This document shows positions 11,512 to 23,894 of a DNA stretch of 64,000 nucleotides, one piece after another. Below the pieces are notes generated by a model. The model made no database searches. It was given only the letters and a program-made list of their open reading frames with translations, and was not told the DNA's origin. Source of the DNA: Hydractinia symbiolongicarpus (taxonomy: Eukaryota; Cnidaria; Hydrozoa; Anthoathecata; Hydractiniidae); NCBI RefSeq assembly GCF_029227915.1, contig NC_079876.1, positions 16,432,001 through 16,496,000 on the forward strand, in the 5' to 3' direction. The translations under genes were made by a program, and so were the position numbers. Each line of letters opens with the position of its first letter. Positions within the stretch are counted from its first letter, which is position 1.

Positions 11512-12460
11512 GTGCTCTTATTTAGCAAAAGCCTATAGTTGTGACTTCGTAGTTTATAAATTGTTTAAAGAGCTTGCGCTATAAAACCAGTTAGAGAATT
11601 GGCATGACACCCGTTTAAACCCCACCATTTGTTTTAATAATAATTTGTTTAGCGAAAGCCTATAGTTGTGACTTCGTTGTTTATATATTGTTTAAAGAGT
11701 TTGCCTCATTTCTTTTGATTTTTTTTACAGTTTTTGTAAGTTTGGTGGCCTGTGAAACTGTTCATTGCAATTTAAAATAGCGAAAATTTATCTTTTCAAA
11801 GCAAAAAATTGTCTAAAAGAATCTTCATATATATCATTAGAAACGCATTATAATGGTAATAATTTATTTGTCTATTTGGCGCCTCAACATGTTGGTGGCT
11901 TAGGGCCAAATATTAATATAATTTATAATATCAAAATATAATAAATTTTGATTTTCTCAGGGAAATATCCTCCAAATTACTTGCCAAATAACAAGTGTTT
12001 GAAAACATGAATGTAAGTAAAATAATCTAGGTTAATTATTGTTGACTGTTATCATTTAAGGCATCATTTATTATTTCAGTTTGACTGACTTCGTATTATT
12101 TTCAAATCGCGAGGTGGTGTTATATATGCACAAAATCTTTAGAGAAAATAAAGAGTAATATAATCTTTCAATTTGAGATTTTCTTACAGTTTTTGTAAGA
12201 TTGGCGGCCTGTGAAACTGCTCAAGGCTAACTATAAACAAGTGAGGAAAAAAATTAAATCTTAACGACTTTATGGTGACGCCAAGCTAATTATTATACCC
12301 TTCTTTGAAAGATGCTTATCAAGACTTACCTTTGATATTGTACCGCAAACAACTGACCAACGAAATTACCTTATCAGTTTATCTAAAAATATCTGATAGC
12401 TAATTGTGACTTTGTAGTTTATATATTGTTTAAAGAGTTTGCCTCATTTCTTTTTGATTT
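11512..12460. repeat. locally repeated unnamed sequence blocks
   Basis: The block CCTATAGTTGTGACTTCG, followed by a TATATTGTTTAAAGAG segment, occurs near 11530 and 11650 and in part near 12400. The block CAGTTTTTGTAAG, with GGCCTGTGAAACTG shortly after, occurs near 11728 and 12186. No ORF is supported. The blocks look like fragments of one old element duplicated in place. Confidence 0.55.
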
Positions 12461-12629
12461 TTTTTACACGGACGTAAGGTGCGTTGGTAGCTATAGTTGA
12501 TATGGTTGCAAAAATACTTAGACGTGACTTTTATAGGACGGCCATTTTTTTCTAAGAGTCAATAAAATTTAGTACCCAGCATGCCTAAAGTAAACAACTT
12601 TTTAACAACATTTAGACGCGTCAGTCGAC

Positions 12630-12830
12630 AATGTTTCGACTTTAAACTTGATTTTTGTCCATCTTCTACCTCAATGTTGATAAAATTGAGCACTGCCGGA
12701 TAGGGAAATTAATTCTCTTTCATGTGGACCTGTATCCCGATATCTTAAAGTTGAACGATCACGAGTTAAGTCAATAGACAGAATTTAGGCATTTTGCCCT
12801 CCTTGTGACGCCAATTCGCGTCCTACAGGG
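12630..12830 (+). repeat. interspersed repeat family (ACCTCAATG...GAGCAC), copy 1 of 3
   Basis: A block of about 190 bp starting near a TTTCGACTTTAAAC segment contains CTACCTCAATGTTG, a GAGCACTGCCGGAT block and TTAAAGTTGAACGATCA. The same series recurs at 48965-49150, inside an intron of the cysteine-rich gene, and at 49785-49960. It may be a short SINE-like family; I see no tRNA boxes. Confidence 0.6.
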
Positions 12831-13059
12831 TCTAGATATGAACATAAATGTTATTAATTACCTCAAAAATTATATCTCCAAAAAATTTTTACAGCAGGAA
12901 ACATTGGCCGATGGCGGATATGTCAACACAAGATTATAAAATCCAAATCAAGCATAATTTGCCCTTAGAAGCGACTACTATAACATTTACACGAATGAAC
13001 GCTTGGGGTACTCATTTTGTCACTTTGTTGAGAACAAGGGTACTCGAGGGAGACGCTTA

Positions 13060-14850
13060 TTGAATACATAAAAAAGCATTGAAATAATCTAAAGAGTAAT
13101 AATAGTGGAGACTCGTAGGTGTTGATGAACCAAGGATGCTAAATCGAGTAAATAGAATACTTGAGATTTCAATATATTTGTGTATAAAAAGTGTCTTCCA
13201 AAGTTTCTCAAAACGAAATCAGATAGAAAAATAGACGAAAGGAAAAATATGGCATAGTTTTACATGTCAACACTAATGATGAATCATGATAGCAAAACGT
13301 TCACGTATCTAGTAATCTGTACCTCTTTATCTTTCGCGTGGTAGTTTGAGCTGTTTAATTATGGTATCGACGTTGTATGCTCTTGTTATGTGGATAAATA
13401 TTTTTCTTATACTTCCGACATCTCGATGTTGACCAATACTAAAGGTATGACATTAAGGCTTCGTACTAGACCTCAAACCTGAACAATAATTTTTTATATT
13501 TATCGCTTATCATGATAAAGTAATTAAAACGTGGCATGCATCTAATGCCGTTCTACAAAATACATTATATATGATATAATTTATCAATGCTGCGATAAAA
13601 TTTCTAATATACAGAATGATTTTATCAACTAATTTTTATTTATCACTGCCTTCAGGGGCGGATATAGGATTTTTTCACAATTCTGTAAAACTGTAGATAT
13701 TTTTGTCAAATTAGGTTAAAACCTATAAAATGCAGAGTTAAAAACAAAATACTATTTTAAAAATACTACTTTAAATCGAGACTTATACTACGAAGCAAGC
13801 AACTTTTTTTCTGCTTGTGTTTGAAAACGTTAAATATCTCGTTTGACAGTTAGCATATTGAATAATGAAAAAACAAATTTAGCTATTAGTATTTTTTCAT
13901 TAACTATACTTTTTAAGTTTCAGAATTAAGGCATTTCAAAATAGGACAATAAAAGGTTTTTGAAGAAAATTAGAAATTCTGAGGCAGTAAGAGGTAAACA
14001 ATTCTTTTGTAATTTTAAGACAAGGGATTTAAACATTTAAGTTCCAGAGATTAGGAAGAGGTAAACAATTCTTTTGTAATTTTAAGACAAGGGATTTAAA
14101 CATGTCCTAAACAAATGTATTTACAAAATGCATTTACAAAATATTAATAACTTGACTTTCTTAAGTTCATAAATCCAGATACATACACATTCCTTTAGGA
14201 TATGTATTTATGGTATTTAATACAATGAAATGTCAGCAATGATATAAATAGGTGGCTAATTCTTTATTTATTATTGATACTGGGCGCTTGATTTGGATTC
14301 TTATTGAATGTTCAAAATAGTAAAATAATATTAGACTTAATAATTACCATGAAAACTCAATTAAAACTCTACATTGGATATCAGGATAAAAAAGTATAAC
14401 ATTATAACGACCTTGCAAAGTTCTTATCATTCAATGATGTATATTGAATAATGAGGTTGAAAATCCACTTAGATATGTAAGTCGATTTTCAACCTTGTAT
14501 TATTCGTTAACAACAACTTTTACGTTGCCCTCAGTCAGTCCGAAATTTGGCAAGCAGATCTGACCAACTCAGCGCTGGAGAATGGTAAGTTTTTGAACTG
14601 TTTGCTTTATTTTTTGCTATTGTATTTCATCAAGATTGCTGTTTCTTTTAGAACTTCTTGTCGTGTAAATTTTTATTAACCTTATGTTAGAGTTAACTAG
14701 CTAGCTCAACCACCTAACACCTGAAGCTGTCATCAAATATTTTGGTAGCGAGTGGAAATTCTTAGAGCCCCCAGGGCTTCTTGTATTGTATTTAAAAAAT
14801 CTTGTTAAGGTTTTCTTTGTCAAAATTACATCGACAGGTGTCCTGGGATA
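13060..14850. other. no gene seen; contains a 62-bp local duplication
   Basis: AT-rich DNA without supported genes. The phrase GAGGTAAACAATTCTTTTG plus about 28 following bases occurs at 13991 and again at 14053. It is a direct duplication with a 62-bp period. Confidence 0.55.
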
Positions 14851-15261
14851 TTAAAATGACATTTTCTAGCGTTCTAGCTTTCTAGTGTTAAAATTTGTTT
14901 AATATAACGTGTAGCTAGCTACAAGCGAAATGACCTTTTCAGCTGAAATTCGCCAGAAGTGTGTTTAATGTCAAGTGATAATGTTAGACGACCCAGTAGG
15001 TTGTAACGGCCAAAGACTCTAGTGTTTCATGTTGTGTCTTGAATGGTAAACACTATTACATTTTCTTTTCACGATTGGCATAAATTTAAGGCATAAATGA
15101 AATTCTAAGCAATGTTTCATTGTTAATAAAAAAATTCTGAAAAAACGTAGAACCTGTTTTACATCCAAATAACTGTATAAATGTACGTTCTGTGCGGTAC
15201 TCACTAAGGTATTTGTTATAAAAAACGGTTGTTTTTAGTCTTGTAACGTCTTGTTTGAAAT

Positions 15262-18094
15262 TCAAGAAAATATGTCGACCCATTTTGAAATAACAGTAAA
15301 AAAATCGTCATCTATGATAGCATCATCGCAATTAGATATCAGATTTATTTTGTAAAAATAATCTGTTCCTTTATCATATCTCCTATTATCTTCCATTGCA
15401 TTTAATAAGCCTTTAAATCTTACTTCCGTCGATAAGCAAATTTCAAAATATTTCTGCTTTTCATCTACCATTAATTCTATAATTTTTTCTCTCCCTTCAG
15501 CCTTCACATTTTCATTTATGATATCAGAAATAAATATATCCTCCTTTATCAGCGACAAAAATTCTGAAAAGCATATCTCTAAAAGACTGCCAGTATCTAA
15601 TATATCCAACCTTGACTTCAAATTAGGTAGACTGTCATAAAAAATCCCAAAAGCTGAATCAAATTCCTCCAGATATTTTTTGTAAAATAGAACCAGCCTA
15701 TGGTTTTTTTCTGCTAACATGTCTTTCATCACAGAAAGGATTTTTCCAATTTGTTTCTTGAGCTTGCATATCTTTGAATTTCTTTTCTACTACTTTCATC
15801 GCTGTAATTTTACGCAGGGTTAATGATAAATGCTGTTGCAGAAAATTTTAGGAATGAGCTGATAAAGATTTTCTGGAGCACTAAAAAGTGAACAATATCA
15901 TAAGATATTATAAGGACATGCCGTTTTCGTTGTATATTTACATTAGCGTTGGTGGAAATCCAGTTTTTGACAACAATATGATTATGTGGTAAAATTTTTG
16001 TCAATAAAAAATTTCATCGACTAAATGAGCATATCACTTGGATTTAAAAAGGCTTTTTCGACTGCGAAAATGAAGTTCTTGTATGTGTTTTTAAATAAAC
16101 CGAGTTATCTTTGAAAATTGTTGTCAATTTAAACAGACTGTAATAAAATCACCAAACGATTAATGAAAACAGGAGAACATTTAAACACAAAACGGTTTTA
16201 ACAGTGTAAATAGAAAAACAAAATGAAAACTAGAATTACTAAAGGATTTAAGTCTCATACGGAATAATTGCAACCAAGGGTTGAGCATTCGCATGGTACA
16301 ATTCCTTCTTGACAAATGACACGGTGGTTTTCCACCTATAAGGAATAGATACTTGAAAACAGAAAGTTATCTGAACATAAAAAATCCAAACAGAAAGAGT
16401 TTTAATATTCTTTCTAATAAACTTATTTCACCCGGAGTTTATAGAACATATCATTACTTTTAATAGTCTTACCCATATGGAATCAAACATGTCACAAGGT
16501 ATGTCAGAGAAAGTAAATGGTAACAATAACTTTTTTGTTGACGTCAGCTCTTCTCCTCTGACATCAGTTTGAAATTTGTATAATGCCGCTATACATATAT
16601 AGTAACACTGTCTGCGTAAAATTATATTAGATGTCGATAAAATTTTAACCTTTTTCTGGAATTTAATGGCAGCTTAAAAAAACATTAATCTTTCACACAA
16701 TTTTCGGGACTAATACTTTTAAAAGAAGACTAGCCAAAATAGAAAAAACACCAATATTTTATTCGCATGGGCATATATCCTCCATATTTTACAATGGGGT
16801 ACATCATGGCAGCCCTAAGTAAGGCTGCATTTGTTATATATTAAAATGTTAATACCGTTTCTCTTTCCATCAATTCATCGGAGCAGTTGTTCGGACATTT
16901 TACCGGAAACTTGCCGCATGTATGTTAATGCACCTGAATTAGTCAGATAATAAAAGTTATTTTAGAAGTTAAAAAAAACGCACCAAAATTTCTTCTTTTC
17001 ATGTACTTTACTTCGACAAATGACATGGAAAAAGCTTAGAAAAATGAATAGAGGTAAACATATACAGTATGCGCTTTATAAATGAAACAGATTCTTCGGT
17101 TCCTCGAATTTTGGTTATCAAATAACCTCTTCTTAGTCCAATGTAATTTTCTAAGTCGCAATAGTGAGGGTTTGTCAAAAACCGTCCTAACCACAAGCGA
17201 CTTGTTTTTGTATTTTCGAACGTTCTGGTAAACCATTCGTTTCTTACTAATGAATACAAAAGTAATAGGTTAATAAATATTTTCTGGATGAATGAGCGAT
17301 CTAATATTTAAAGTAAGCTTGTACTAAAAATTATTCTAATTGAAATGTGAGTATATTTAGTTTTAACATTGAGACATCTTGCATCTATGCTAAGTTTCGT
17401 CACCTAAGCGTAAGTTTTATGCCCTTCTTCATCCCCAAATGCTAACAAAAAACAGCATTTAATATCAATCCCGACAGAATACGTTATACATACCTGGGTT
17501 TGTGAGCGTAATATCACTAGTTTGGCAAGCTTCTGGCTTGTAAGGACATTCTTTTTGGTGGTTTGTTAGCTTGTGACGTTCCACTTTCCCTTCACAATGT
17601 TGAAATGTACAATAAACAAGTTGAAATCCGCATCTCTTTTGTAAATGATCCTAAATATCTTTGAAAAAAAGTTCACCCTGTATTTCTGACTTTTGTAACA
17701 AATTCACTTATTTATCTAAACAGTCTTCAACTTTATGTTTAAATCTATATTTCTGGTACAGCTTTAATAACGTTGCACATTTTTTTGCTTTGGTTTCACA
17801 AGTAGTCCATACTTTCTGTTTTTTGACCATTAAATTTTCTTCTAAATTTTACAGTAATCTTCTAACAACATATTGCTAATCTCGCCAATCCATCCACATA
17901 CTTTTTTGGCATGTTGACATTTCTCTTTGCCTAAAGAAATGATCCTATTTATCATCGTAGCTGGAGTCGCCTATGAATATGTAGAATCGTAAGTAAAATA
18001 TGTCGATTAAAAGCTGTTACAAATGTAATCTTCAATATTCACGGAATTGTGGTATATTGCCCTTCGACAAGTTGGACAGACAACTTGCAAATTG
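15262..18094 (-). pseudogene. decayed RING plus TRAF-type zinc-finger gene (copy 1)
   Basis: Minus-strand exons can be read in order. A RING tail with CPTCR lies at about 18020-18094, after the acceptor TTATTTTAG. A finger segment CQHAKKVCGW is at about 17843-17930. A 157-nt exon at 17494-17650, with a clean acceptor and GTATGT donor, has C/H spacing typical of TRAF-type fingers. CGKFPVKCPNNC lies at about 16866-16920. A 75-nt exon at 16261-16335 contains HRVICQEG and CECSTLGC, with a GTATGA donor. A long C-terminal helical region ends with a stop at 15262-15264. RING plus TRAF fingers normally means a ubiquitin-ligase adaptor of receptor signalling. The C-terminus shows no MATH domain that I recognise. 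Breaks: the finger at 16.9 kb is out of frame with its acceptor, and the C-terminal region has an in-frame TAA near 15830 and a frameshift near 15740. A paralogue lies at 62.2-63.97 kb. Confidence 0.65.
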
Positions 18095-18188
18095 CTAAAA
18101 TAAATAATTCGAAAAGTCAATATTTCATTATTTCCTAGATAGATAATGACATTCAATTTGCGTAAGAAAATATTGATTGTTTTTTATT

Positions 18189-18252
18189 TTAATATAATAT
18201 TATATTATTCAATATAATATTATATTATTAATATAATATTATATTGAATATT
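18189..18252. repeat. AT palindromic tandem repeat
   Basis: Three copies of the perfect palindrome AATATAATATTATATT separated by a few bases. The run could extrude as a cruciform or cause polymerase slippage. Confidence 0.8.
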
Positions 18253-18318
18253 AAAGCGCATTATTGCTTATAGTCGTGCAAACAACACTAAATATTTAGC
18301 TAGAGTGCAAGCGTTTCA

Positions 18319-19073
18319 TCTATATAATAATACGCCAGTTCCGTGTCTCTGTGACAAGCAAAGTTGATGTGTTCATTTTCCTTTGATGTTACCGAAATTT
18401 CCTTTGAAGTAACCGAAAAATGCATGTCTAATATGTTAAATTTTCTGACGTTACGGCGCGACGTCAATAACACTACTTTAACGTCAATATCCTATATTAA
18501 GTTAAGGAGGCCATTACAGTGCACTTAAAACTTTGAGGTCAAATAACTTGGAAACAAGGTGGTGACGTCAATGATTTTTCACCGCGTGGGTAACTAGGGA
18601 CCACCTGGGACCAATTTGGGTAAGTTTTTTAAACCTGGTTCCCCGATCCGTTTCGGAATAGACGGGTTGATGACGTCATCAAAAACCTTTAAATCCCAAT
18701 ATCTTTGCAACCGTTTGTCAAAGATATATGATCCTATACATTTTCTTAATCGGCGTTTCAAGATCTATACGATGAAGGCAACAGGTGTACAAATTTCTTA
18801 AAAAAAAATTTGAGTTTTGACGGGCCAATGCTGTCGTCAGCAAACTTTTTAAACCCTTATTTCTCCTTGGGTGTTCCTTGAAAAATATATAATCCTATAC
18901 ATTATTTTGATCAGCGTTTCAAACTCTACACATTACAGTCAACGAATAAACTAAACTTCTCCAAATATTATTTTTTGTATCTGCAATGCTGACGTCACCA
19001 AAAAATCTAAAACAACCTATTTTACCATTGTCCCTCGGCCTAAGTGGATTTCTCCACGGGCCTTATCGACTAG
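18319..19073 (+). mobile_element. Helitron-like unit 1 of a tandem array
   Basis: The unit begins TCTATATAATAATACGCC, preceded by A at 18318. It ends CTAG at 19070-19073, with a GTGGA...TCCAC hairpin about 15-25 bases before the end. A 5' TC, a 3' CTRR and a short hairpin just upstream of it are Helitron end features. The unit carries TGACGTCA-type palindromes and no Rep/helicase ORF. At 755 bp it is longer than units 2 and 3. Confidence 0.7.
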
Positions 19074-19663
19074 TCTCTATAATAATACGCTAATTCCGTG
19101 TGTCTGTCTGTCACTTTTGCAAAGTGGATTACATTCTTCAAAATTTTCTTTAACAAATTCTATAAAACATCGCCTATAAAATTGTTCTGTAATTTACCAA
19201 ACTTTACCGCTAAAATAGTATTGACGTCAAAGGAAAATTAATTAAGATTTAGTGAAGCCATTACAATGCACTTAAAACTTTGAGGCCAAATAACTTGGGA
19301 ACGAGGTGGTGACGTCAATGTTTTTTCACCGCGTGGGTAACTAGGGACAACCTGGGACCAATTTGGGTAAGTTTTTTAAACCTGGGTCCCCGAATCCGTT
19401 TCGGAATGGACGGTTTGATGACGTCATCAAAAAACCTTTAAACCTTGATATCTCTGCAACCGTTTGTCAAAGATACATGATCATATACATTTTCTTGATC
19501 AGCATTTCAAGATCTATACTATGAAAGCAACAGGTATACATATTTCTGAAAAATTCTTTTGGGGTTTTCACAGGTCTCTGCTGATGTCTGCAAAATTTAA
19601 ATGATGGTTGTTTTTCTCTGTTATCCTGCCTAAGTGGATTTTTCCACGGGCCTTATCGACTAG
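19074..19663 (+). mobile_element. Helitron-like unit 2 of a tandem array
   Basis: This 590-bp unit starts TCTCTATAATAATACGC directly after the CTAG of unit 1 and ends with the same GTGGATTTTTCCAC hairpin and CTAG. It is nearly identical to unit 3 over most of its length, including the TGACGTCATCAAAAAACC block. Confidence 0.72.
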
Positions 19664-20251
19664 TCTATATAATAATACGCCAGTTCTGTGTGTCTGTCTG
19701 TCACTTTTGCAAAGTGGATTACATTCTTCAAAATTTTTTTTAACAAATTCTATAAAACATCGCCTATAAAATTGTTCTGTAATTTACCAAACTTTACCGA
19801 TAAAATAGTATTGACGTCAAAGGAAAGTTAATTAAGATTAGTGAAGCCATTACAATGCACTTAAAACTTTGAGGCCCAATAACTTGGAAACGAGGTGGTG
19901 ACGTCAATGTTTTTTCACCGCGTGGGTAACTAGGGACAACCTGGGACCAATTTGGGTAGGTTTTTTAAACCTGGGTCCCCGAATCCGTTTCGGAATGGAC
20001 GGTTTGATGACGTCATCAAAAAACCTTTAAACCTTGATATCTCTGCAACCGTTTGTCAAAGATACATGATCATATACATTTTCTTGATCAGCATTTCAAG
20101 ATCTATACGATGAAGGCAACAGGTATACAAATTTCTAAAAAATGTATTTATTTTGTATTTGCACTGCTGACGTCAGCAAAAAAACTAAAACAACCTGTTT
20201 TTCCATTGTCCTTCTGCCTAAGTGGATTACTCCACGGGATTTATCGACTAG
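19664..20251 (+). mobile_element. Helitron-like unit 3 of a tandem array
   Basis: This 588-bp unit has the same 5' TCTATATAATAATACGCC and the same 3' hairpin and CTAG as its neighbours, with no filler bases at either junction. The very high similarity to unit 2 implies that the duplication is recent. Confidence 0.72.
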
Positions 20252-20916
20252 TCTATATAATAATACGCCAGTTCTGTCTGTCTGTCTGTGACTTTTGCAA
20301 AGTGGATAAAATTTCTTTGATAAAGTCTATAAAACATCGTCTATAAATTTGTTCTGTAAATTACCAAACTTTGACGTTAAAGCATTATTGACGTCAAAGG
20401 AAAGTATATTAAGATTAGTGAAGCCATTGCATTGACTTTTAAAATTAAGGCTAAATAACTTGGAAACGGGTGGAAATAACTGACGTCACCTCCTGCGTAG
20501 GTAACTAGGGACCACCTGGGACCAATTTGGGTAAGTTTCCTAAATCTGGGTCCACGAATCCGTTTCGGAATGGACGGGTTGATGACGTCATCAAAAAACC
20601 TTCAAACCCCAATATCTCTGCAACCGTTTATTAAAAGTACATGATCCTATACATTTTCTTTATCAGCGTTTCAATATCTATGCGATAAAGGCAACAGGTA
20701 TACAAATTTCAAAAAAGCTTTTTTTACGTTTTGACGGGCCATTGCTGACGTCAGCAAAATTTTAAACCCTTATATCTCATTAACCGCTCATCAAAAGCAC
20801 GTGATTACATACATTTTCTTTGCAGGTGGGTTGCTTATGTCATCAAAATTTAAATGACGCTTCCTTTTTATTTTTATCTTGCCTCAGTGGATTTTTCCAC
20901 GGGCACTATTGACTAG
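20252..20916 (+). mobile_element. Helitron-like unit 4 of a tandem array
   Basis: The last unit (665 bp) ends GTGGATTTTTCCAC...GACTAG at 20916 and is followed by T. Together with the A before unit 1, the whole array sits between A and T, the classic Helitron target. The unit is more diverged than units 2 and 3. Confidence 0.7.
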
Positions 20917-21950
20917 TCGCAATGCAATTTTATTTATTACAGAAACAGACGTAATTAAACAATAATTTCTTTAATATACATCTAAAAGATTTCTTATGGA
21001 ATACCAATGTTAAAGATCTCTTTTATTAGTTTGCTATTTTAATTTTTTGACATCAAAGAAATCTAACCTCGTCCCCAGGACTTTTTAGACTTCTTATATT
21101 TGGATGGCCTGAACAAGGCTCTAGCTCTAGCCTGTATGTGACGAATTGATTGGCCGTAAAAACTTAATCAACATAATCAAAACGCGCCGAACGAGTTATA
21201 TTAAATTGAAAATTATGTGGCAAAAAAAAAAGCTTCGAAAAAATGGTGGTTGTTGCTGTGTTGTTGAAGGTGTTGCTCTTGGTTTGTTGATGGTTTTCTT
21301 AATAGGGATTTTAAATAAAAACAAAATATATATTTTATATTAAAACGTAAAATGAGTTAAAAAATGTTATTTAGAAAGTATTTTACGAACGCGAAGATTA
21401 ACAATGATTGTTTGAAAACAGGTTGGAGACTTAGAGATGATGTTTATTTAAAGTCCACTTACCAGACAGAAGAAAATATTTTACATGTGCTGCTAAAAAT
21501 CACATTTTTGCATTTAGGGTGCTACTAAAATTGTAACTCCCCGAGATCAAAACGGTAAATAATCAATCAACTTTATTGTTGTTCTCGACTGCACATGTAT
21601 ATATGTATTGGAAGGGCGGGGTAATAATTCCTTTTACAGTACCCACTTTACGTGGGTATTTTGTAGTGATAATGGTAGTTTTGTACTACTCTGAAACCAT
21701 ATTAGTTGTAGTCTATATTTTAATTAACTCTCTAATTAAAAGCTTGGAGTCAGAAGTGAACAAAAGCAAGGTATAAGAATCTCGCGTTATAGCGCGTAAT
21801 AGTCTATTAACATGCAGCTTTGACTAGCAGGAAGATCGAATGTGCGCAGAACGGTATCAGTTTAACATAGCCTTCATCCAAACTTTTACTTAGACTTTCA
21901 GCTGACCAGAATGTGTAATAAAACAGAACTAAGTATAAAGTAGTGACGTA
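20917..21950. other. no gene seen; lone CTCGTCCCCAGG end
   Basis: No supported gene. CTCGTCCCCAGG at about 21067 matches the terminal repeat of the element at 57962-58819 and may be a solo end. Short ORFs here have low-complexity or K/N-rich translations. Confidence 0.4.
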
Positions 21951-22110
21951 GGTGAATATTTATCATAGCACTGATCATGACGGGTTATTATAATACGTGT
22001 GAGTCATATTAAAGAAGAGCTACTTTGTTCATTACTACCTTACTGCCTGTCAGTGAGCTGAATTCTTCGTTGAGAATGAAATACGGATGAGCTATGATAG
22101 ATATTCACCT
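21951..22110. mobile_element. small hairpin MITE-like repeat
   Basis: AGGTGAATATTTATCATAGC at 21950 pairs with GCTATGATAGATATTCACCT at 22091-22110, giving a 160-bp foldback. A related half (TAGGTGAATTTTTATTATAGC-like) occurs inside the 2.1-kb repeat near 43094 and 59615. Confidence 0.55.
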
Positions 22111-22164
22111 GTGTATACACACCATCCGGATAAACTTTCTGAGTTCATCACTAACACATTGCTG

Positions 22165-22235
22165 CACATAGTGTAGTGGGTGCGTCTGCTGCTCTCAGTT
22201 CTGGGGACCGCGGATGAAATCCCGCGCACTGCCAG
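22165..22235 (+). repeat. degenerate tRNA-like segment (SINE head?)
   Basis: An A-box-like TAGTGTAGTGGGTGCG segment and a degenerate B-box region GCGGATGAAATCCCGC are spaced as in a tRNA. A related sequence (TAGTGTA...CTTGTCTG) lies in the 2.1-kb repeat at about 44325 and 59805. No cloverleaf can be drawn cleanly. Confidence 0.35.
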
Positions 22236-22886
22236 ACAGTATGCTACTGATGAAAAAAGTAGTTCTCTTCAACATACAAAATAGTTGTTGTTTCGCTTAT
22301 TTATGTCTCAAGTTATTGCATTTTCTGTGCACTCACAAGGCATTCTGTCCCTGTTGTTGAAATTAATTAATTTGTATTGTGAGATCTCTGTTAGAATACA
22401 TTATGTGCACAAATACAATTAACTTTAACATTTTGGTACTTTCCAAAATCACCGCTGTTCATGGTACTTCAACAGTTTGTTTATTTTATATTATATTTGG
22501 GGAACTTAAAACATCTGCCACAAATTTTCAATTTATTAAATTTGTAATCTATCATTTTTGTAAACAACGAAATGCAATCTTGTCTTACTAAATCTACTGC
22601 GAGAAATGTTACGAAAAAAGCAGTGGTATTTAATTTAGAATCACGTGTATTGCTCGATCAAGTATGCTTGATCAAAAACTTGCCAGGGAGATAAAACATG
22701 GGATTACAGAGGTGGCAATCATAAGCAGTGGGTTCACAATAAAAATCCTTATAAAGTGTAATTATTATGAGGATTCCATTTTAAGATTCCAGACGAACTT
22801 GCTACACCTGTCGCGAATTACGGTATTATGGGCATACCACGAGCGATGTGTATTCTGTTTACTTACCATCGGGCTTGAGAACAGTG

Positions 22887-23429
22887 TTTTGTGAGATGGG
22901 TATCAATCATGATGGATATGCTTTTATTTTCAATTCTCTTTCCAATTCACAGCCCTACACCATCAACACCTAATATAGACGGACAGATGGGTTTCGCGTC
23001 TACCTTAGTAGGTACAACGCAACTCACGGCCCGTGAAAAAAGCATATGGGTCGATATATTTATATAGACACCCTTCCGCATTCCAGTCATCGGCAAAGGC
23101 AGAAAGAATGTATCAAGGTCAATGGAAAAGCCGTAACATTTAGATATTGTGGCAATTACCACGAAGACAGAAGCTAAATTGTATTTTTCCAGAACCCGCT
23201 TGAAAAACTTCCGTCCTCTTATCACAATAAAACGTTGGTTTATTAGCGCGGCGGACTTGCAGTTAATTGGAGGAAAAATGCAATTCAACCTCCTTCAGGA
23301 CGGCGCTTGCCTATCAATTATTTCTTCTTCACTGTAATATTTTACGGAGGGTGTGGAGCCTATACATTAAGTGATCGATGGTTGCACGCAACATATCCAG
23401 CGCTTGGTACTGCAATTGGATTAAGATGA
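22887..23429 (+). pseudogene. unrecognised protein relic, copy 1 of a tandem pair
   Basis: Reading through several stops, this strand aligns in protein space with copy 2. Shared blocks in order are FC(D/E), a QPYT block, a YR-x2-(D/G)G block, NG(K/N)xVTF, a PSGRR/PSGRS block, a YGGCG block, RW followed by a TYP or IYP block, and GTAIGLR or RTAIGLR. Copy 1 has in-frame stops after QPYTINT and after the THGP block and ends with a stop at 23427-23429. I do not recognise the family. The Gly/Cys-rich C-terminal half suggests an extracellular domain, but that is a guess. Confidence 0.5.
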
Positions 23430-23894
23430 GATTTGTGTCGCTTGAACTTATTTTGTTTTTGTTCCTAGCATTATTAAATAAGCATACCGATTGTAAAAGT
23501 TAACTTTTTATAACATACTTGCTTTCCTGCTTATCGGAAAACTAATTATCTACTTTGTCGTCACTTTGTTTCTAGTTCAACATACGGTAGAGAGTGTGAG
23601 CAGGATATTTTGGTCAGTAACATCTGATTGCCACCCAGAATTCACTTCAAACTTGCTGACTTTAATCAATAAGGCATACACTATTGTAAAAAAATAAAAA
23701 ATTACACCACCATCAGGTACATAGTTACGCCATTTTCTGTAAAGCGACAATAGTGAAAAATCTATAATCTACGGTCCTTATATAACATTACGTTTTGCTT
23801 GTCCCGTTCCTCCTCTTATGACAAAGCAGAATTACGCCAGGGCGGTGTAAAATACGCCTACACATATTCTCTGCATTTTTGCTTGATATCGACG

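Noticed and set aside
17008-17259. Minus-strand ORFs of 66-83 codons between TRAF-like exons
   Set aside because: They do not fit the zinc-finger pattern, two overlapping frames are equally open, and they lie where an intron is expected.
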